Shown here: positions 1 to 9,199 of the stretch, in pieces
Layout: the number at the start of each line of letters is the position of its first letter
Numbering within the stretch: position 1 is the stretch's first letter
Assembly (NCBI RefSeq): GCF_017368815.1
Contig: NZ_JAFNME010000005.1
Coordinates: 79,639-143,638 of the forward strand
Reading direction: 5' to 3'
Length of the DNA stretch: 64,000 nt
Origin: Comamonas denitrificans
Lineage (GTDB): Bacteria; Pseudomonadota; Gammaproteobacteria; Burkholderiales; Burkholderiaceae_C
Position numbers and translations under genes: made by a program
The notes under the pieces: generated by a model
The model's input: the letters and a program-made list of their open reading frames with translations, nothing else
Database searches by the model: none
Told to the model about the DNA's origin: nothing

Positions 1-708
1 ATCACCCAACACGCTCATGGCCGTTAAAAACAAAGTGGCCACCACCAGCAAGGCCCACCCGCCCTGCGCCAAATGGCTAAACAGGCTGAGTGAATCGGGC
101 TGCCGCTGGGCATCGCATTGCACCCACAGCACGGCCATGAGCATCACCCCCACGGCGCCGCCCAGGGCCCCTTCCCAGCTTTTGCCGGGGCTGATGCTGG
201 GGGCGAGTTTGACTTTGATAAACCGTTGCCCCAAAGCACGGCCGGCAAAATAGGCCGCGATGTCGGCCATCCAGACCAACAACAGCACCGAAAGCAAAAA
301 ATTGATGCCCATGCCCCGTGCCTGCACCATGGCCAAGCCTGCGGCCAGCAAGGCCAACAACCCCAAAGGCCAGCGCAGCCACAGCGCAATCCGCGCCCAC
401 ACCGGCACGCCATGGCGCACCAAAAAACTGGCCGCCAACACCCAGGCACCCCCAACAGCCCACCACAGCAAAGGGTAGGAAGCGGCCAGCCAGCCCTGCT
501 GCCAAGCCAGGCCCGCGACAGCGGCAACCCCGGCCACACTGGCCCAGGTGGCCACAGGGCCGACAAGGTTAAGCCGCCCCCACTCCCACGCGCCAGCGCT
601 GACCATCACCAGCACAATGCCGTTAAAGCCAAGCGTGTTGGGGTGCAACAAGGCGGGCAAGAGGATGGCCAACAAAACCAAGGCGGTGATAACACGCTGT
701 TTCAACAT
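1..708 (-). CDS. cdsA: Phosphatidate cytidylyltransferase (partial, C-terminus beyond window)
   Basis: This inner-membrane enzyme makes CDP-diacylglycerol from phosphatidic acid and CTP, the branch point of phospholipid synthesis. Translating from the ATG at 706-708 gives 236 residues that run off the left edge. They are strongly hydrophobic, with many predicted membrane helices, and contain a segment typical of the family around ADIAAYFAGRALG followed by KLAPSISPGKSWEG. The C-terminal family signature should lie just past the edge. It sits about 108 bp downstream of uppS on the same strand, the usual uppS-cdsA order in proteobacteria, so it is probably the next gene of the frr-uppS transcript. 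The identification is firm; only the end is missing. Confidence 0.93.
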   Translation of the reverse strand, partial: MLKQRVITALVLLAILLPALLHPNTLGFNGIVLVMVSAGAWEWGRLNLVGPVATWASVAGVAAVAGLAWQQGWLAASYPLLWWAVGGAWVLAASFLVRHGVPVWARIALWLRWPLGLLALLAAGLAMVQARGMGINFLLSVLLLVWMADIAAYFAGRALGQRFIKVKLAPSISPGKSWEGALGGAVGVMLMAVLWVQCDAQRQPDSLSLFSHLAQGGWALLVVATLFLTAMSVLGD

Positions 709-816
709 GCAAAGCTTCCTTCAGCCAGAATTAAACAGGAGCTGCTCCCGCTTTGTTCTCAATATTTTTATAAATAAATGGATTGAATACTTTTGTAGGT
801 ATGCGCAATCAGCTAT

Positions 817-1533
817 TTATTTTGAAGCAATCTGGGCCGATATCTGCCCAAATCGGCGTTCTCGCTGGGCATACTGGGCGATGGCTGCATCCAAATCGGC
901 CGCATCAAAATCGGGCCAGAGCCGATCACTGAACAGCAACTCGGAATACGCCGCCTGCCACAGCAAGAAGTTGCTGATGCGCATCTCGCCGCCGGTACGG
1001 ATCAGCAAATCGGGCTCGCTTACATGGGCCAAGGCCATGGCCGCGCTCAGATTGTCTTCGGTCAAAGGCTGGCCAGCGGCTGCCACTTTGGCCGCTGCTT
1101 GGGCCATGTCCCAGCGCCCACCGTAGTTAAAGCAAATGTTCAGCACCAACTGCGTGTTGTGCGCGGTCATCTGCTCTGCCTGGGCAAAGCCGGTCTGCAC
1201 CTTCTCTGACAGCCCTGCGCGTTCGCCAACAAAGTGCAGGCGCACGCCCTCGCGGGCCAGCTCGGGCACTTCGCGGGTCAGGGCCAGCGCCATCAAGTCC
1301 ATCAGGCCAGAGACTTCTTCCTGTGGACGATTCCAGTTTTCCGACGAAAAGGCAAACACGGTGAGCACCGCCACACCGCGCTCGATGCACAGGCGTACAC
1401 AGCGACGCAAGGCATCGACCCCTTTTTTATGCCCCGCCAAGCGCGGCAAAAAGCGTTTTGTGGCCCACCGGCCATTACCATCCATGGCGATGGCAATGTG
1501 CCGGGGCACGCTAGCACAAGCACCCGAAGGCAT
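817..1533 (-). CDS. uppS: Isoprenyl transferase (undecaprenyl diphosphate synthase)
   Basis: This cytosolic cis-prenyltransferase builds the C55 lipid carrier for peptidoglycan from farnesyl and isopentenyl diphosphates. The 238-residue product matches the family's usual length of about 240-250. The catalytic motif AMDGNGRWA lies near residue 18, with downstream family blocks GHKKGV, FAFSSENW and NICFNYGGR, and LLIRTGGEMRISNFLLWQ near the C-terminus. The start codon overlaps the frr stop by one base (TAATG), so the two are probably translationally coupled. cdsA follows. Nothing odd was seen. Confidence 0.97.
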   Translation of the reverse strand: MPSGACASVPRHIAIAMDGNGRWATKRFLPRLAGHKKGVDALRRCVRLCIERGVAVLTVFAFSSENWNRPQEEVSGLMDLMALALTREVPELAREGVRLHFVGERAGLSEKVQTGFAQAEQMTAHNTQLVLNICFNYGGRWDMAQAAAKVAAAGQPLTEDNLSAAMALAHVSEPDLLIRTGGEMRISNFLLWQAAYSELLFSDRLWPDFDAADLDAAIAQYAQRERRFGQISAQIASK

Positions 1534-2093
1534 TACACCGCCATGATGTCCTGCTCTTTGGCCGAAACCAGAGCATCAATTTCAGCGATGAATTTATCGG
1601 TGAGTTTTTGGATATCGGCTTCCGTGCGCTTTTGATCGTCTTCGGAGGCTTCTTTTTCTTTCACCAGCTTTTTGACACTCTCGTTGGCATCGCGGCGCAG
1701 GTTGCGCACGGCCACTTTGGAGGCTTCGCCCTCGTTGCGGGCCAGCTTGGTCATTTCCTTGCGGCGCTCTTCGCTCATGGGCGGCATGGGCACGCGCAGC
1801 AAATCGCCCAAAGAGGCGGGGTTCAAGCCCAAATCGCTTTCGCGGATGGCTTTTTCGATCTTGGCAGCCATGTTTTTCTCCCACGGCTGCACGCCAATGG
1901 TGCGCGAATCAATCAGCGACAGATTGGCCACCTGCGACAGCGGCACCATGGCACCGTAGTAATCCACATGAATGGTGTCCAGCAACTGGGGGCTGGCGCG
2001 GCCCGTGCGGATGCGCGAGAGGTTGTTTTTCAGCGCCTCGATGGATTGCCCCATCTTGGTTTCGGCGTTTTTCTTGATATCGGCAATGGTCAT
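1533..2093 (-). CDS. frr: Ribosome recycling factor
   Basis: RRF works with EF-G to split the post-termination ribosome. I chose the ATG at 2091-2093, giving [16 protein letters not shown] and 186 residues, the normal RRF length. A GGAGAG ribosome binding site lies about 8 bases upstream, whereas the open frame extends 11 more codons without support. Conserved RRF segments such as [28 protein letters not shown] and the C-terminal [11 protein letters not shown] are present. It lies between pyrH and uppS in the standard proteobacterial order and overlaps uppS by one base. Confidence 0.97.
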   Translation of the reverse strand: MTIADIKKNAETKMGQSIEALKNNLSRIRTGRASPQLLDTIHVDYYGAMVPLSQVANLSLIDSRTIGVQPWEKNMAAKIEKAIRESDLGLNPASLGDLLRVPMPPMSEERRKEMTKLARNEGEASKVAVRNLRRDANESVKKLVKEKEASEDDQKRTEADIQKLTDKFIAEIDALVSAKEQDIMAV

Positions 2094-2116
2094 TTGGCTT
2101 CTCTCCAAAAACAAAC

Positions 2117-2146
2117 AGCCTTCCAATGTTTACACACAGGAAGGCT
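2117..2146 (-). terminator. Intercistronic hairpin between pyrH and frr
   Basis: A perfect 8-bp stem, AGCCTTCC at 2117-2124 pairing with GGAAGGCT at 2139-2146, encloses a 14-base loop in the pyrH-frr gap. On the minus strand it is followed by a T-rich stretch, so it could act as a partial terminator or a processing site between the two genes. The low U content right after the stem makes full termination doubtful. Confidence 0.4.
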
Positions 2147-2166
2147 AAAAAAATCCTTAATCGGCT

Positions 2167-2889
2167 TTAGGCAGTCACCAGTGTGCCCTCATCCTCGCCC
2201 ATCACCACGCGCATCAAAGCGCCCGGCTTGACGATGGAGAACACACGAATCGGCAGTTTTTGATCGCGGCACAGGGCAAAGGCCGTGGCATCCATGATGC
2301 CCAGATGGCGACCAATGGCCTCGTCAAACGACAGCCGGGTGTAGCGTGTGGCAGTGGGATCTTTCATCGGGTCGGCGGTGTAAACACCATCAACCTTGGT
2401 GGCCTTGAGCACCACTTCGGCACCAATTTCCGCACCGCGCAAGGACGCAGCGGTATCGGTGGTGAAGAAAGGGTTGCCCGTGCCCGCCGCAAAAATCACC
2501 ACTTTGCCCTCTTCGAGGTACTGCAAGGCTTTGGGACGCACATAGGGCTCGACCACCTGCTGGATGTCGATGGCCGACATCACCCGGGCCGTTACCCCCT
2601 GTTTACCCATGGCATCGGCCAGGGCCAAGGCATTCATCACCGTGGCCAGCATGCCCATGTAATCGGCCGTGGCGCGATCCATTCCCGCCGAACCACCGGC
2701 AATGCCCCGGAAAATATTGCCCCCACCAATCACCACCGCCACTTGCACACCGATGCGGGCCACCTCGGCCACCTCGGCCACCATGCGTTCGATGGTGGCT
2801 TGGTTAATTCCAAAAGCATCGTCCCCCATCAACGCCTCGCCAGACAGCTTGAGCAAAATACGTTGATGGACGGGTTGTGGTGCGCTCAT
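2167..2889 (-). CDS. pyrH: UMP kinase
   Basis: This enzyme phosphorylates UMP to UDP in pyrimidine synthesis. Bacterial UMP kinase is a hexameric amino-acid-kinase-fold enzyme, allosterically controlled. The 240-residue protein has the N-terminal [13 protein letters not shown] motif, [11 protein letters not shown] near residue 55, and the C-terminal PIRVFSI...[14 protein letters not shown] block. An AGGA Shine-Dalgarno lies upstream of the ATG at 2887-2889. It is the third gene of the rpsB-tsf-pyrH-frr order. Confidence 0.97.
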   Translation of the reverse strand: MSAPQPVHQRILLKLSGEALMGDDAFGINQATIERMVAEVAEVARIGVQVAVVIGGGNIFRGIAGGSAGMDRATADYMGMLATVMNALALADAMGKQGVTARVMSAIDIQQVVEPYVRPKALQYLEEGKVVIFAAGTGNPFFTTDTAASLRGAEIGAEVVLKATKVDGVYTADPMKDPTATRYTRLSFDEAIGRHLGIMDATAFALCRDQKLPIRVFSIVKPGALMRVVMGEDEGTLVTA

Positions 2890-2940
2890 GGTGCGATTCC
2901 TGCAAAAAATAAAGGGGAGGGCAAATTTAAAACAGACCGA

Positions 2941-3834
2941 TTAAGCACCTTTGGCAGCGGCCATTTGGGCAGCCACTTCAGCAGCGAAATCGTCGGCTTT
3001 TTTCTCAATGCCTTCACCCACCACGTACAGGGTAAACGCTTTGATGGTGGTGTTTTTGGCTTTGAGCATTGCGCCCACGGTTTGCTTGCCGTCTTCGGCT
3101 TTAACAAACACTTGGTCGGCCAGCGAGACTTCTTTGAGGTACTTTTGCACCGCGCCTTCAACCATTTTGGCGGCGATCTCGGCTGGTTTGCCCGACTCTT
3201 CGGCCTTGGCAGCAGCGACCGAGCGCTCTTTTTCGATCAAATCTGCAGGCACTTCGGCGCTGGTCAGGGCCACCGGCTTCATGGCGGCAATGTGCATTGC
3301 CACGTCTTTGGCGGCAGCAGCATCACCCTCAAAGGCCACCAGCACGCCAATGCGCGAACCGTGCAGGTAAGCGGCCAGCTCGCTGCCATCAAAACGCTTG
3401 AAGCGACGGAAGGACATGTTCTCGCCGATTTTGCCGATCAGGCCTTTGCGCACTTCTTCCAGGGTGGGGCCGAAACCATCTTGCTCGTAAGCCAACGCGC
3501 CCAGGGCATCGATGTCTGCGGGGTTGTGTTTAGCGATCAGCTCGGCAGCGGCCTTGGCCATGGCGATGAAGCTATCGTTTTTAGAAACAAAGTCGGTTTC
3601 GCTGTTCACTTCGACCAGGGCACCCAGGTTGCCTTCAACAAACGAGGCGACCACACCTTCAGCGGTCACGCGGCTTGCGGCTTTACCTGCTTTGGTGCCC
3701 AGTTTCACGCGCAGCAGCTCTTCGGCCTTGGCCATGTCGCCGGCGGCTTCGGTCAGGGCTTTTTTGCACTCCATCATGGGGGCGTCGGTTTTGCCACGCA
3801 GTTCAGCGACCATGCTTGCGGTAATTGCAGCCAT
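2941..3834 (-). CDS. tsf: Translation elongation factor Ts
   Basis: EF-Ts is the guanine-nucleotide exchange factor for EF-Tu. The 297-residue product starts [27 protein letters not shown], the canonical N-terminal module that contacts EF-Tu, and has the family blocks [10 protein letters not shown] and GENMSFRRF. It follows rpsB with a gap of about 120 bp that holds an apparent attenuator, and precedes pyrH. Length and motifs are normal. Confidence 0.98.
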   Translation of the reverse strand: MAAITASMVAELRGKTDAPMMECKKALTEAAGDMAKAEELLRVKLGTKAGKAASRVTAEGVVASFVEGNLGALVEVNSETDFVSKNDSFIAMAKAAAELIAKHNPADIDALGALAYEQDGFGPTLEEVRKGLIGKIGENMSFRRFKRFDGSELAAYLHGSRIGVLVAFEGDAAAAKDVAMHIAAMKPVALTSAEVPADLIEKERSVAAAKAEESGKPAEIAAKMVEGAVQKYLKEVSLADQVFVKAEDGKQTVGAMLKAKNTTIKAFTLYVVGEGIEKKADDFAAEVAAQMAAAKGA

Positions 3835-3880
3835 TTTGATTCTCCGTATTCAGTTCAATGCTTTAAAAATAGCAGTTACA

Positions 3881-3934
3881 AAAAGGGGGCTACCTGAGCC
3901 CCTTTGTTCTGCGGTGCTGCGTGTTGGCAGCACC
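3881..3934 (-). terminator. rpsB-tsf intergenic attenuator with two hairpins
   Basis: Read on the minus strand, the rpsB-tsf gap holds two hairpins. First comes an 8-bp stem, GGTGCTGC pairing with GCAGCACC (3913-3934), then a stem with AAAGGGGCT paired to AGCCCC..TTT (3881-3906) running straight into a TTTT tract. The second has the form of a rho-independent terminator. Placed between rpsB and tsf it would lower tsf relative to rpsB, as an intercistronic terminator is known to do in E. coli. Its efficiency cannot be judged from sequence. Confidence 0.6.
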
Positions 3935-3956
3935 TGAGGGCAGCGAAAAGCTGTGC

Positions 3957-4712
3957 TTAGGCAGCGCTGCCTTCTTGCACTTCGACGAATTCGTCGTTGC
4001 CTTCGCTGGAGACGGCTTGCACCACTTCGTTCAGGCGGGCTTCACGGCCTTCCAGGATGGCATCAGCGATGCCACGGGCGTACAGCGCCACAGCCTTGGC
4101 CGAGTCGTCGTTACCGGGGATCACGTAATCAATGCCAACGGGGTTGTGGTTGGTATCGACCACACCGATCAGGGGAATGCCCAGTTTTTTGGCTTCAGTG
4201 ATAGCAATTTTGTGGAAACCAACGTCGATCACAAAGATGGCATCGGGCAGGCCATTCATGTCTTGAATGCCGCCGATATCGCGCTCGAGCTTGGCCAGCT
4301 CACGGGCAAACATCAGTTGTTCTTTTTTCGACAGAGATTCCAAACCGACTTCTTGCTGGGCCTTCATGTCTTTGAGGCGCTTGATAGAAGTTTTCACGGT
4401 TTTGAAGTTGGTCAGCATGCCGCCCAACCAGCGCTGATCCACATAGGGCACGCCAGCGCGCTGGGCTTGCTCAACGACCAACTCACGGGCTTGGCGCTTG
4501 GTGCCAACCATCAAAATAGTGCCGCCCTTGGCTGCCAATTGCTTGACGAACTTTTGCGCGTCCTGGAACATGGGCAATGTTTTTTCCAGGTTGATGATGT
4601 GGATTTTGTTGCGATGGCCAAAAATGAAGGGGGCCATTTTCGGGTCCCAAAAACGAGTTTGGTGACCAAAGTGGACACCGGCTTCCAACATTTCGCGCAT
4701 AGTGACGGACAT
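3957..4712 (-). CDS. rpsB: 30S ribosomal protein S2
   Basis: This is ribosomal protein S2 of the small subunit. The 251-residue protein begins [26 protein letters not shown] and contains [11 protein letters not shown], LFVxR-like TKRQARELV and [23 protein letters not shown], all diagnostic. CTGGAG precedes the ATG. It is the first gene of the block, and a 157-bp divergent region separates it from the amidase gene. A TTGACA -35-like box lies at 4850-4855 on the minus strand, but I could not find a convincing -10, so the promoter is only suggested. Confidence 0.98.
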   Translation of the reverse strand: MSVTMREMLEAGVHFGHQTRFWDPKMAPFIFGHRNKIHIINLEKTLPMFQDAQKFVKQLAAKGGTILMVGTKRQARELVVEQAQRAGVPYVDQRWLGGMLTNFKTVKTSIKRLKDMKAQQEVGLESLSKKEQLMFARELAKLERDIGGIQDMNGLPDAIFVIDVGFHKIAITEAKKLGIPLIGVVDTNHNPVGIDYVIPGNDDSAKAVALYARGIADAILEGREARLNEVVQAVSSEGNDEFVEVQEGSAA

Positions 4713-4869
4713 AGATACTCCAGAAGGTTAGGTCTAAAATTCAGCTCGATTTTGCTGCTACCCGGTTAAAAATCAGGCGGCAACAACACCTTAAGGAAGC
4801 TGATTTGTTATTTGCTTCGCACCCCTGCACAAGTGCAAGTAGCAAAGCCTGTCAATTCTAGCATGAACC

Positions 4870-6276
4870 ATGATTTCTGATTTCACTGCCCTGCGCGCGC
4901 AACTGGCCAACGGGCGCACCAGCGCGGCCACTGCTTTATCGGCCTGCCGCGCCCAGGCGCACAGCGCTGCTGGCAAGTTGGCTTACACCCACCTCGAAAC
5001 CAGCGAAAACCACGCCTGCCGCAGCGCCCCGCTGCACCTGCCGTTGGCCGGCGTCGCGGTGTCGGTCAAAGCACTGTTTGATGTGCAAGGCTGGGTCACC
5101 CACGCGGGCTCTAAAGTCTTGCAAGCCCAGCCGGCGGCCACCACCGATGCCGTGGCGGTGGCCCGTTTGCGTGCTGCCGGGGCCACGCTGATGGGCCAAA
5201 CGCACATGGTGGAATTTGCCTTTTCTGGCGTGGGTACCAACCCGCACTACCCCACACCGGCGGCCATGGATGCCTTGTGGGGACGCGATTTGGGCGATGT
5301 GTATGTGCCGGGCGGCTCCTCCTCCGGTGCGGCGGCTTCAGTGGCCAGCGGCAGCGCTTGGCTGGGGCTGGGGTCGGATACGGGGGGCTCGATTCGCATT
5401 CCAGCAGCGCTTAATGGGTTGGTGGGATTTAAATCCACCGCCAACCTGGTGCCGCTGCAAGGAACCCTGCCGCTGTCCAGCACCCTGGATACCGCCTGCG
5501 CCCTCACCCGCAGCGTGCGCGATGCCATCACCGCCCATGAGATTTTGGCCGCGCGACGCATCACCCGCAGCTGCGCACCGCTGGCCGCATGGCGGCTGGC
5601 CATTCCCAGCACCTTGATGCTCAGTGACTTGGCCCCTGCCATTGCCGCTGGTTTTACGCGCAGCATTGCGCTGCTGCGCCAAGCGGGCGCACACATTGAA
5701 GAAATAGCGCTGCCTGAACTGGATGCGCTGCCCGCCATCCACCGCCGTGGCACGCTCGCTGCCGCCGAAAGCTTTGCCTGGCACGAGCCACTGCTGGCCC
5801 AACACGGCCATAACTACGATCCACGTGTGCGCCAACGCATTGAAGCGGGGCGGCACATGAGCGCTGCCGATTACCTGCGCTTGCACCAGGCGCGAAACGA
5901 CTGGATTGCACAGGTCAATGCCCGCATTGCCCGGTTTGATGCATTGCTCAGCCCCACCACGCCAATCACTGCGCCCTTGCTCGCAGCGGTGGCCCCGGCC
6001 AGCGCACTGGATCCGGCCCAGGACGCGGCCCGCGATGCGGCCTTTGTAACCGCCAACGCGCTGCTGCTGCGCAACACCAGCGTGGTGAACATGCTGGACG
6101 GCTGCGCCTTGAGCATTCCCTGTCACCTGCCCGGTGAGCTGCCCATGGGCTTGATGCTCTGGCACGGTGCTGATCGTGACGATGCCCTGTTCAACCTGGG
6201 CCTGTTGGCAGAAAGCACCTTGCTCACAGAGGCCCTGCGCCAAGGGGCCCAGCGCGCTCAGCCACTGCACTGCTAA
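4870..6276 (+). CDS. Amidase signature family protein
   Basis: This is a 468-residue amidase-signature hydrolase. The Ser-cisSer-Lys triad is visible: Lys67 in AVSVKALFD, the cis-serine within GGSSSG at about 148-153, and the nucleophile Ser174 in SDTGGSIRIPAA. The substrate cannot be told from sequence. Related proteins range from GatA-like glutamyl-tRNA amidotransferases to aliphatic and aryl amidases, but there is no gatB or gatC here and the C-terminal half is not GatA-like, so a metabolic amidase is more likely. Just three bases separate it from nnr, suggesting one transcript. The protein is cytosolic by appearance, with no signal peptide. Confidence 0.88.
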   Translation: MISDFTALRAQLANGRTSAATALSACRAQAHSAAGKLAYTHLETSENHACRSAPLHLPLAGVAVSVKALFDVQGWVTHAGSKVLQAQPAATTDAVAVARLRAAGATLMGQTHMVEFAFSGVGTNPHYPTPAAMDALWGRDLGDVYVPGGSSSGAAASVASGSAWLGLGSDTGGSIRIPAALNGLVGFKSTANLVPLQGTLPLSSTLDTACALTRSVRDAITAHEILAARRITRSCAPLAAWRLAIPSTLMLSDLAPAIAAGFTRSIALLRQAGAHIEEIALPELDALPAIHRRGTLAAAESFAWHEPLLAQHGHNYDPRVRQRIEAGRHMSAADYLRLHQARNDWIAQVNARIARFDALLSPTTPITAPLLAAVAPASALDPAQDAARDAAFVTANALLLRNTSVVNMLDGCALSIPCHLPGELPMGLMLWHGADRDDALFNLGLLAESTLLTEALRQGAQRAQPLHC

Positions 6277-6279
6277 ACC

Positions 6280-7836
6280 ATGCCCCAGCGTCTGCCTGCC
6301 ACTCCCCTACCCCTGTTCAACAGTGCCAGCACCCGCGCCCTGGAGCAGGCGGCGCTGGCATGGCACCCCCAGCCCAGCCTGATGCAACGCGCCGGTCGCG
6401 CTTGCGCCCAGCTGGCCCAGGCGCTTGCCCCGCATGCCCAGCATATTTGGGTGCTGTGCGGCCCAGGCAATAACGGTGGCGATGGCTTGGCCGCTGCGGC
6501 CATCCTGGCCGCGCAGGGGCGCAAAGTCACCCTGACCTGGCTGGGCCAGCGCGAACGCTGCAGCAGCGACACCTTGGTCGCACTGCAGCAAGCACAAAAC
6601 CAAGCCATTCACTGGAGCGACACGCCCCCGGCCCTGCAGCCGCACGACCTCATTGTGGATGCCCTGCTTGGCCTGGGCTTGCACAGCCAGGCAGCGACCA
6701 ACCCCCGCATCGCCGCCCTGCTGCAGCACAGCTATGCCAGCCCGGCAACGGTTTTGGCGGTGGATTTACCCAGCGGGCTGCAGGCCGACACCGGCCTGTG
6801 GCAAGCGGGGTATGCACCGCAAACACCGCACCACAGCCCCGGCCACCAACAGCGCCACACCCTGAGTCTGCTGACCTTGAAACCCGGCCTGTTTACCGCC
6901 GATGGGCGCGATGCGGCGGGCCAAATTTGGTTCGATGATCTGGGCCTGGGGCAGCTGCCCATTGCCCTCCCCAGCCCTGCGCCCACCGCTTGGCTGCACC
7001 ACCCTGCTGCACCGATCACGGCAGGATTGGCGGCCCGTCGCCACGCCAGCCACAAAGGCAGTTTTGGCGATGTGCTGGTCATTGGCGGCCAGGGCTTGCA
7101 AGCGGGGGCGGCCATGCAGGGCGCGGCGATTTTGGCCGCCAGTGCCGCCTTGCACCATGGCGCGGGCCGGGTGTTTCTGCACCTGCTAGACCATGGCCAG
7201 CTGCAGCAACTGCCCCAAACGCCCGAAATCATGCTGCGCAACCAAGTGACCGCCTTGGCGCAATTGCCCAGCAGCACGGTGGTGTGCGGCTGTGGCGGCG
7301 GCAGCAGCGTGGCCGCCTTGCTGCCCAAAGTGCTGGAGCACAGCGCCCGTTTGCTGCTGGACGCGGATGCATTGAACGCCATCGCCGCCGATGCCATGCT
7401 GCGCCAGCGCCTAAAAAACCGGGGGCCAGCGGGCCTGCCCACCGTGCTCACCCCCCACCCCCTTGAAGCAGCCCGGCTATTGAATAGCAGCGTGCCTGCT
7501 GTGCAAGCCGACCGCTTGGCGGCGGCGCACACCCTGGCCAACACCCTGGACTGCACCGTGCTGCTCAAAGGCAGCGGCAGCATCATTGCCAGCCCGGGCG
7601 AGGTGCCGCACATCAACCCCACCGGCAATGCCTTGCTGGCGACCGGCGGCACCGGCGATGTCTTGGCGGGCATGGTGGCCGCGCGCTGGGCCAGCATGCC
7701 AAACGGTATGCACCGCCAGGCCCACCACGCGGCCTGCGCTGGCGCTTATGCCCATGGGGCCATTGCCGATGGCTGGCCTGCGCAGCGCCCTTTAACGGCG
7801 CAGGCCTTGGCGCGCACATTGGCGCGTGCTTGCTAA
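6280..7836 (+). CDS. nnr: Bifunctional NAD(P)H-hydrate epimerase / ADP-dependent dehydratase
   Basis: This enzyme repairs hydrated NADH and NADPH. The N-terminal YjeF epimerase domain (about residues 10-230) shows the GPGNNGGDGLAAA loop. The C-terminal ribokinase-like dehydratase domain (about 250-515) shows SHKGSFGDVLVIGG, LLDADALN, LTPHPLEAARLL and TGGTGDVLAGM. At 518 residues it is full length for the fused form. It follows the amidase gene by three bases. Its stop codon is one base before an 11-copy heptamer tandem repeat, so the 3' untranslated region may vary in length between strains. Confidence 0.95.
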   Translation: MPQRLPATPLPLFNSASTRALEQAALAWHPQPSLMQRAGRACAQLAQALAPHAQHIWVLCGPGNNGGDGLAAAAILAAQGRKVTLTWLGQRERCSSDTLVALQQAQNQAIHWSDTPPALQPHDLIVDALLGLGLHSQAATNPRIAALLQHSYASPATVLAVDLPSGLQADTGLWQAGYAPQTPHHSPGHQQRHTLSLLTLKPGLFTADGRDAAGQIWFDDLGLGQLPIALPSPAPTAWLHHPAAPITAGLAARRHASHKGSFGDVLVIGGQGLQAGAAMQGAAILAASAALHHGAGRVFLHLLDHGQLQQLPQTPEIMLRNQVTALAQLPSSTVVCGCGGGSSVAALLPKVLEHSARLLLDADALNAIAADAMLRQRLKNRGPAGLPTVLTPHPLEAARLLNSSVPAVQADRLAAAHTLANTLDCTVLLKGSGSIIASPGEVPHINPTGNALLATGGTGDVLAGMVAARWASMPNGMHRQAHHAACAGAYAHGAIADGWPAQRPLTAQALARTLARAC

Positions 7837-7837
7837 G

Positions 7838-7914
7838 TGGTAGCTGGTAGCTGGTAGCTGGTAGCTGGTAGCTGGTAGCTGGTAGCTGGTAGCTGGTAGC
7901 TGGTAGCTGGTAGC
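7838..7914 (+). repeat. Tandem repeat, 11 perfect copies of TGGTAGC
   Basis: Eleven uninterrupted copies of the 7-bp unit TGGTAGC fill 7838-7914, beginning one base after the nnr stop codon. No copy carries a mismatch, so the array is probably recent or unstable through slipped-strand mispairing. It is outside any coding region, between the ends of nnr and aroC, so a change in copy number would alter the nnr 3' end and not a protein. The unit resembles an arm fragment of the dispersed TAGCTGCTACC-type inverted repeats elsewhere in the window. Confidence 0.97.
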
Positions 7915-7935
7915 AAGAAAGTATTAGTAATAAAA

Positions 7936-8016
7936 AGAGCTGGTTACGCTGAAAAAATAAATGGTTGAGGGATAAAACACCCTCAACCCTTTATGCATCA
8001 AGCGCAAACAGCTATC
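7936..8016. terminator. Bidirectional terminator hairpin between convergent nnr and aroC
   Basis: A perfect 9-bp stem, GGTTGAGGG at 7963-7971 with CCCTCAACC at 7980-7988, has an 8-base A-rich loop and A/T-rich flanks on both sides. Outside it lie degraded arms of the AGCTG...GCGCTT repeat family (about 7936-7952 and 7999-8016). It lies between the 3' ends of nnr and aroC and probably terminates both. A closely similar nested hairpin occurs between the chemoreceptor gene and thiC at 44920-44953. Confidence 0.65.
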
Positions 8017-9123
8017 TTAAATAGGGGTATCCAGCGCAGCAGCAATGGCCGCCAAATCCACCTGCACGCCGCCACACTGGGCGCGTTGGCGCAAGGCGTG
8101 GTCCATCAGCACCAGGGCCAGCAGCGCCTCAGCAATCGGGGCGGCGCGAATGCCAACGCAGGGGTCGTGGCGGCCTTTGGTGACTACCTCGACCGGCTCT
8201 CCATGGATGTTGATGGAGGGGCGCGGGCTCAAAATCGAGCTGGTGGGTTTGATGGCAATGCTCACCTCAATATCCTGCCCGCTGCTGATGCCGCCCAGCA
8301 CCCCGCCAGCGTGGTTGCTGGCAAAGCCTTGGGGGGTCATGGCATCGCCATGCACGGTGCCGCGCTGGGCAACGCTGTCAAAACCGGCACCAATTTCCAC
8401 GCCTTTGACGGCGTTCAGCCCCATCATGGCGTAGGCAATGTCGGCATCGAGCTTGTCGTAAATCGGCTGCCCCAGGCCCACGGGCACACCGCTGGCTTGC
8501 ACGCGAATGCGCGCCCCGCAGCTGTCATGCGCTTTGCGCAGCATGTCCATATAGTCTTCCAGCGCCTGCACATTGGCCACGGGGGCAAAGAAAGGGTTGT
8601 GAGCCACATGCGCCCAGCTCTCAAAGGCAATGGGCAATTCACCCAACTGGGTCATGCAGGCCCGAACTTGCGTGCCAAATTTTTCTTTCAGCCATTTTTT
8701 GGCCACCGCACCGGCGGCCACCGTGGGGGCCGTCAGCCGCGCCGAAGAGCGCCCACCGCCGCGCGGATCGCGCACGCCGTATTTTTGCCAATAGACGTAA
8801 TCGGCATGCCCCGGGCGAAACTGCTGGGCGATATCGCCATAGTCTTTGCTGCGCTGGTCGGTATTGCGAATCAGCAGGGCAATGGGGGTGCCCGTGGTCA
8901 CGCCCTCGTACACGCCCGAGAGGATTTCCACCTGGTCCGGCTCTTGCCGCTGGGTGACGTGGCGGCTGGTGCCGGGGCGACGGCGGTCCAGGTCGTGCTG
9001 AATATCGGCCGCTGTCAATGCCATGCCCGGCGGGCAGCCATCAATAACGCAGCCAATCGCTGGGCCGTGGGATTCACCAAAGTTGGTGACGGTAAAAAGG
9101 GTGCCAAAAGTATTGCCGCTCAT
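8017..9123 (-). CDS. aroC: Chorismate synthase
   Basis: This FMN-dependent enzyme makes chorismate from EPSP, the last step of the shikimate pathway. The chosen start, the ATG at 9121-9123, gives [33 protein letters not shown] and 368 residues, the usual length; the open frame runs nine codons further upstream. Family signatures GESHG, the [24 protein letters not shown] region and [12 protein letters not shown] are visible. It is the only gene on its strand here, convergent with nnr, and the histidine kinase gene lies 76 bp upstream. Confidence 0.97.
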   Translation of the reverse strand: MSGNTFGTLFTVTNFGESHGPAIGCVIDGCPPGMALTAADIQHDLDRRRPGTSRHVTQRQEPDQVEILSGVYEGVTTGTPIALLIRNTDQRSKDYGDIAQQFRPGHADYVYWQKYGVRDPRGGGRSSARLTAPTVAAGAVAKKWLKEKFGTQVRACMTQLGELPIAFESWAHVAHNPFFAPVANVQALEDYMDMLRKAHDSCGARIRVQASGVPVGLGQPIYDKLDADIAYAMMGLNAVKGVEIGAGFDSVAQRGTVHGDAMTPQGFASNHAGGVLGGISSGQDIEVSIAIKPTSSILSPRPSINIHGEPVEVVTKGRHDPCVGIRAAPIAEALLALVLMDHALRQRAQCGGVQVDLAAIAAALDTPI

Positions 9124-9199
9124 AGTGGCGCGAATTATCACCCAGGCCATGGGCTACGGATGCCGCCCAGCGCCCTTGATTGGGGGGTGCGGTCTGCGC

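Noticed and set aside
2260..3897. 545-codon open frame on the plus strand across pyrH and tsf
   Set aside because: It is antisense to two well-identified genes, is rich in His, Gln and Gly as expected of a complementary frame in GC-rich DNA, and matches no family.
4813..4869. Full sigma-70 promoter for rpsB
   Set aside because: A TTGACA box is present on the minus strand, but no acceptable -10 lies 16-18 bp from it, so I did not list it as a feature.
7838..7914. CRISPR array
   Set aside because: The repeats are 7 bp, contiguous and without spacers, and no cas genes are present.
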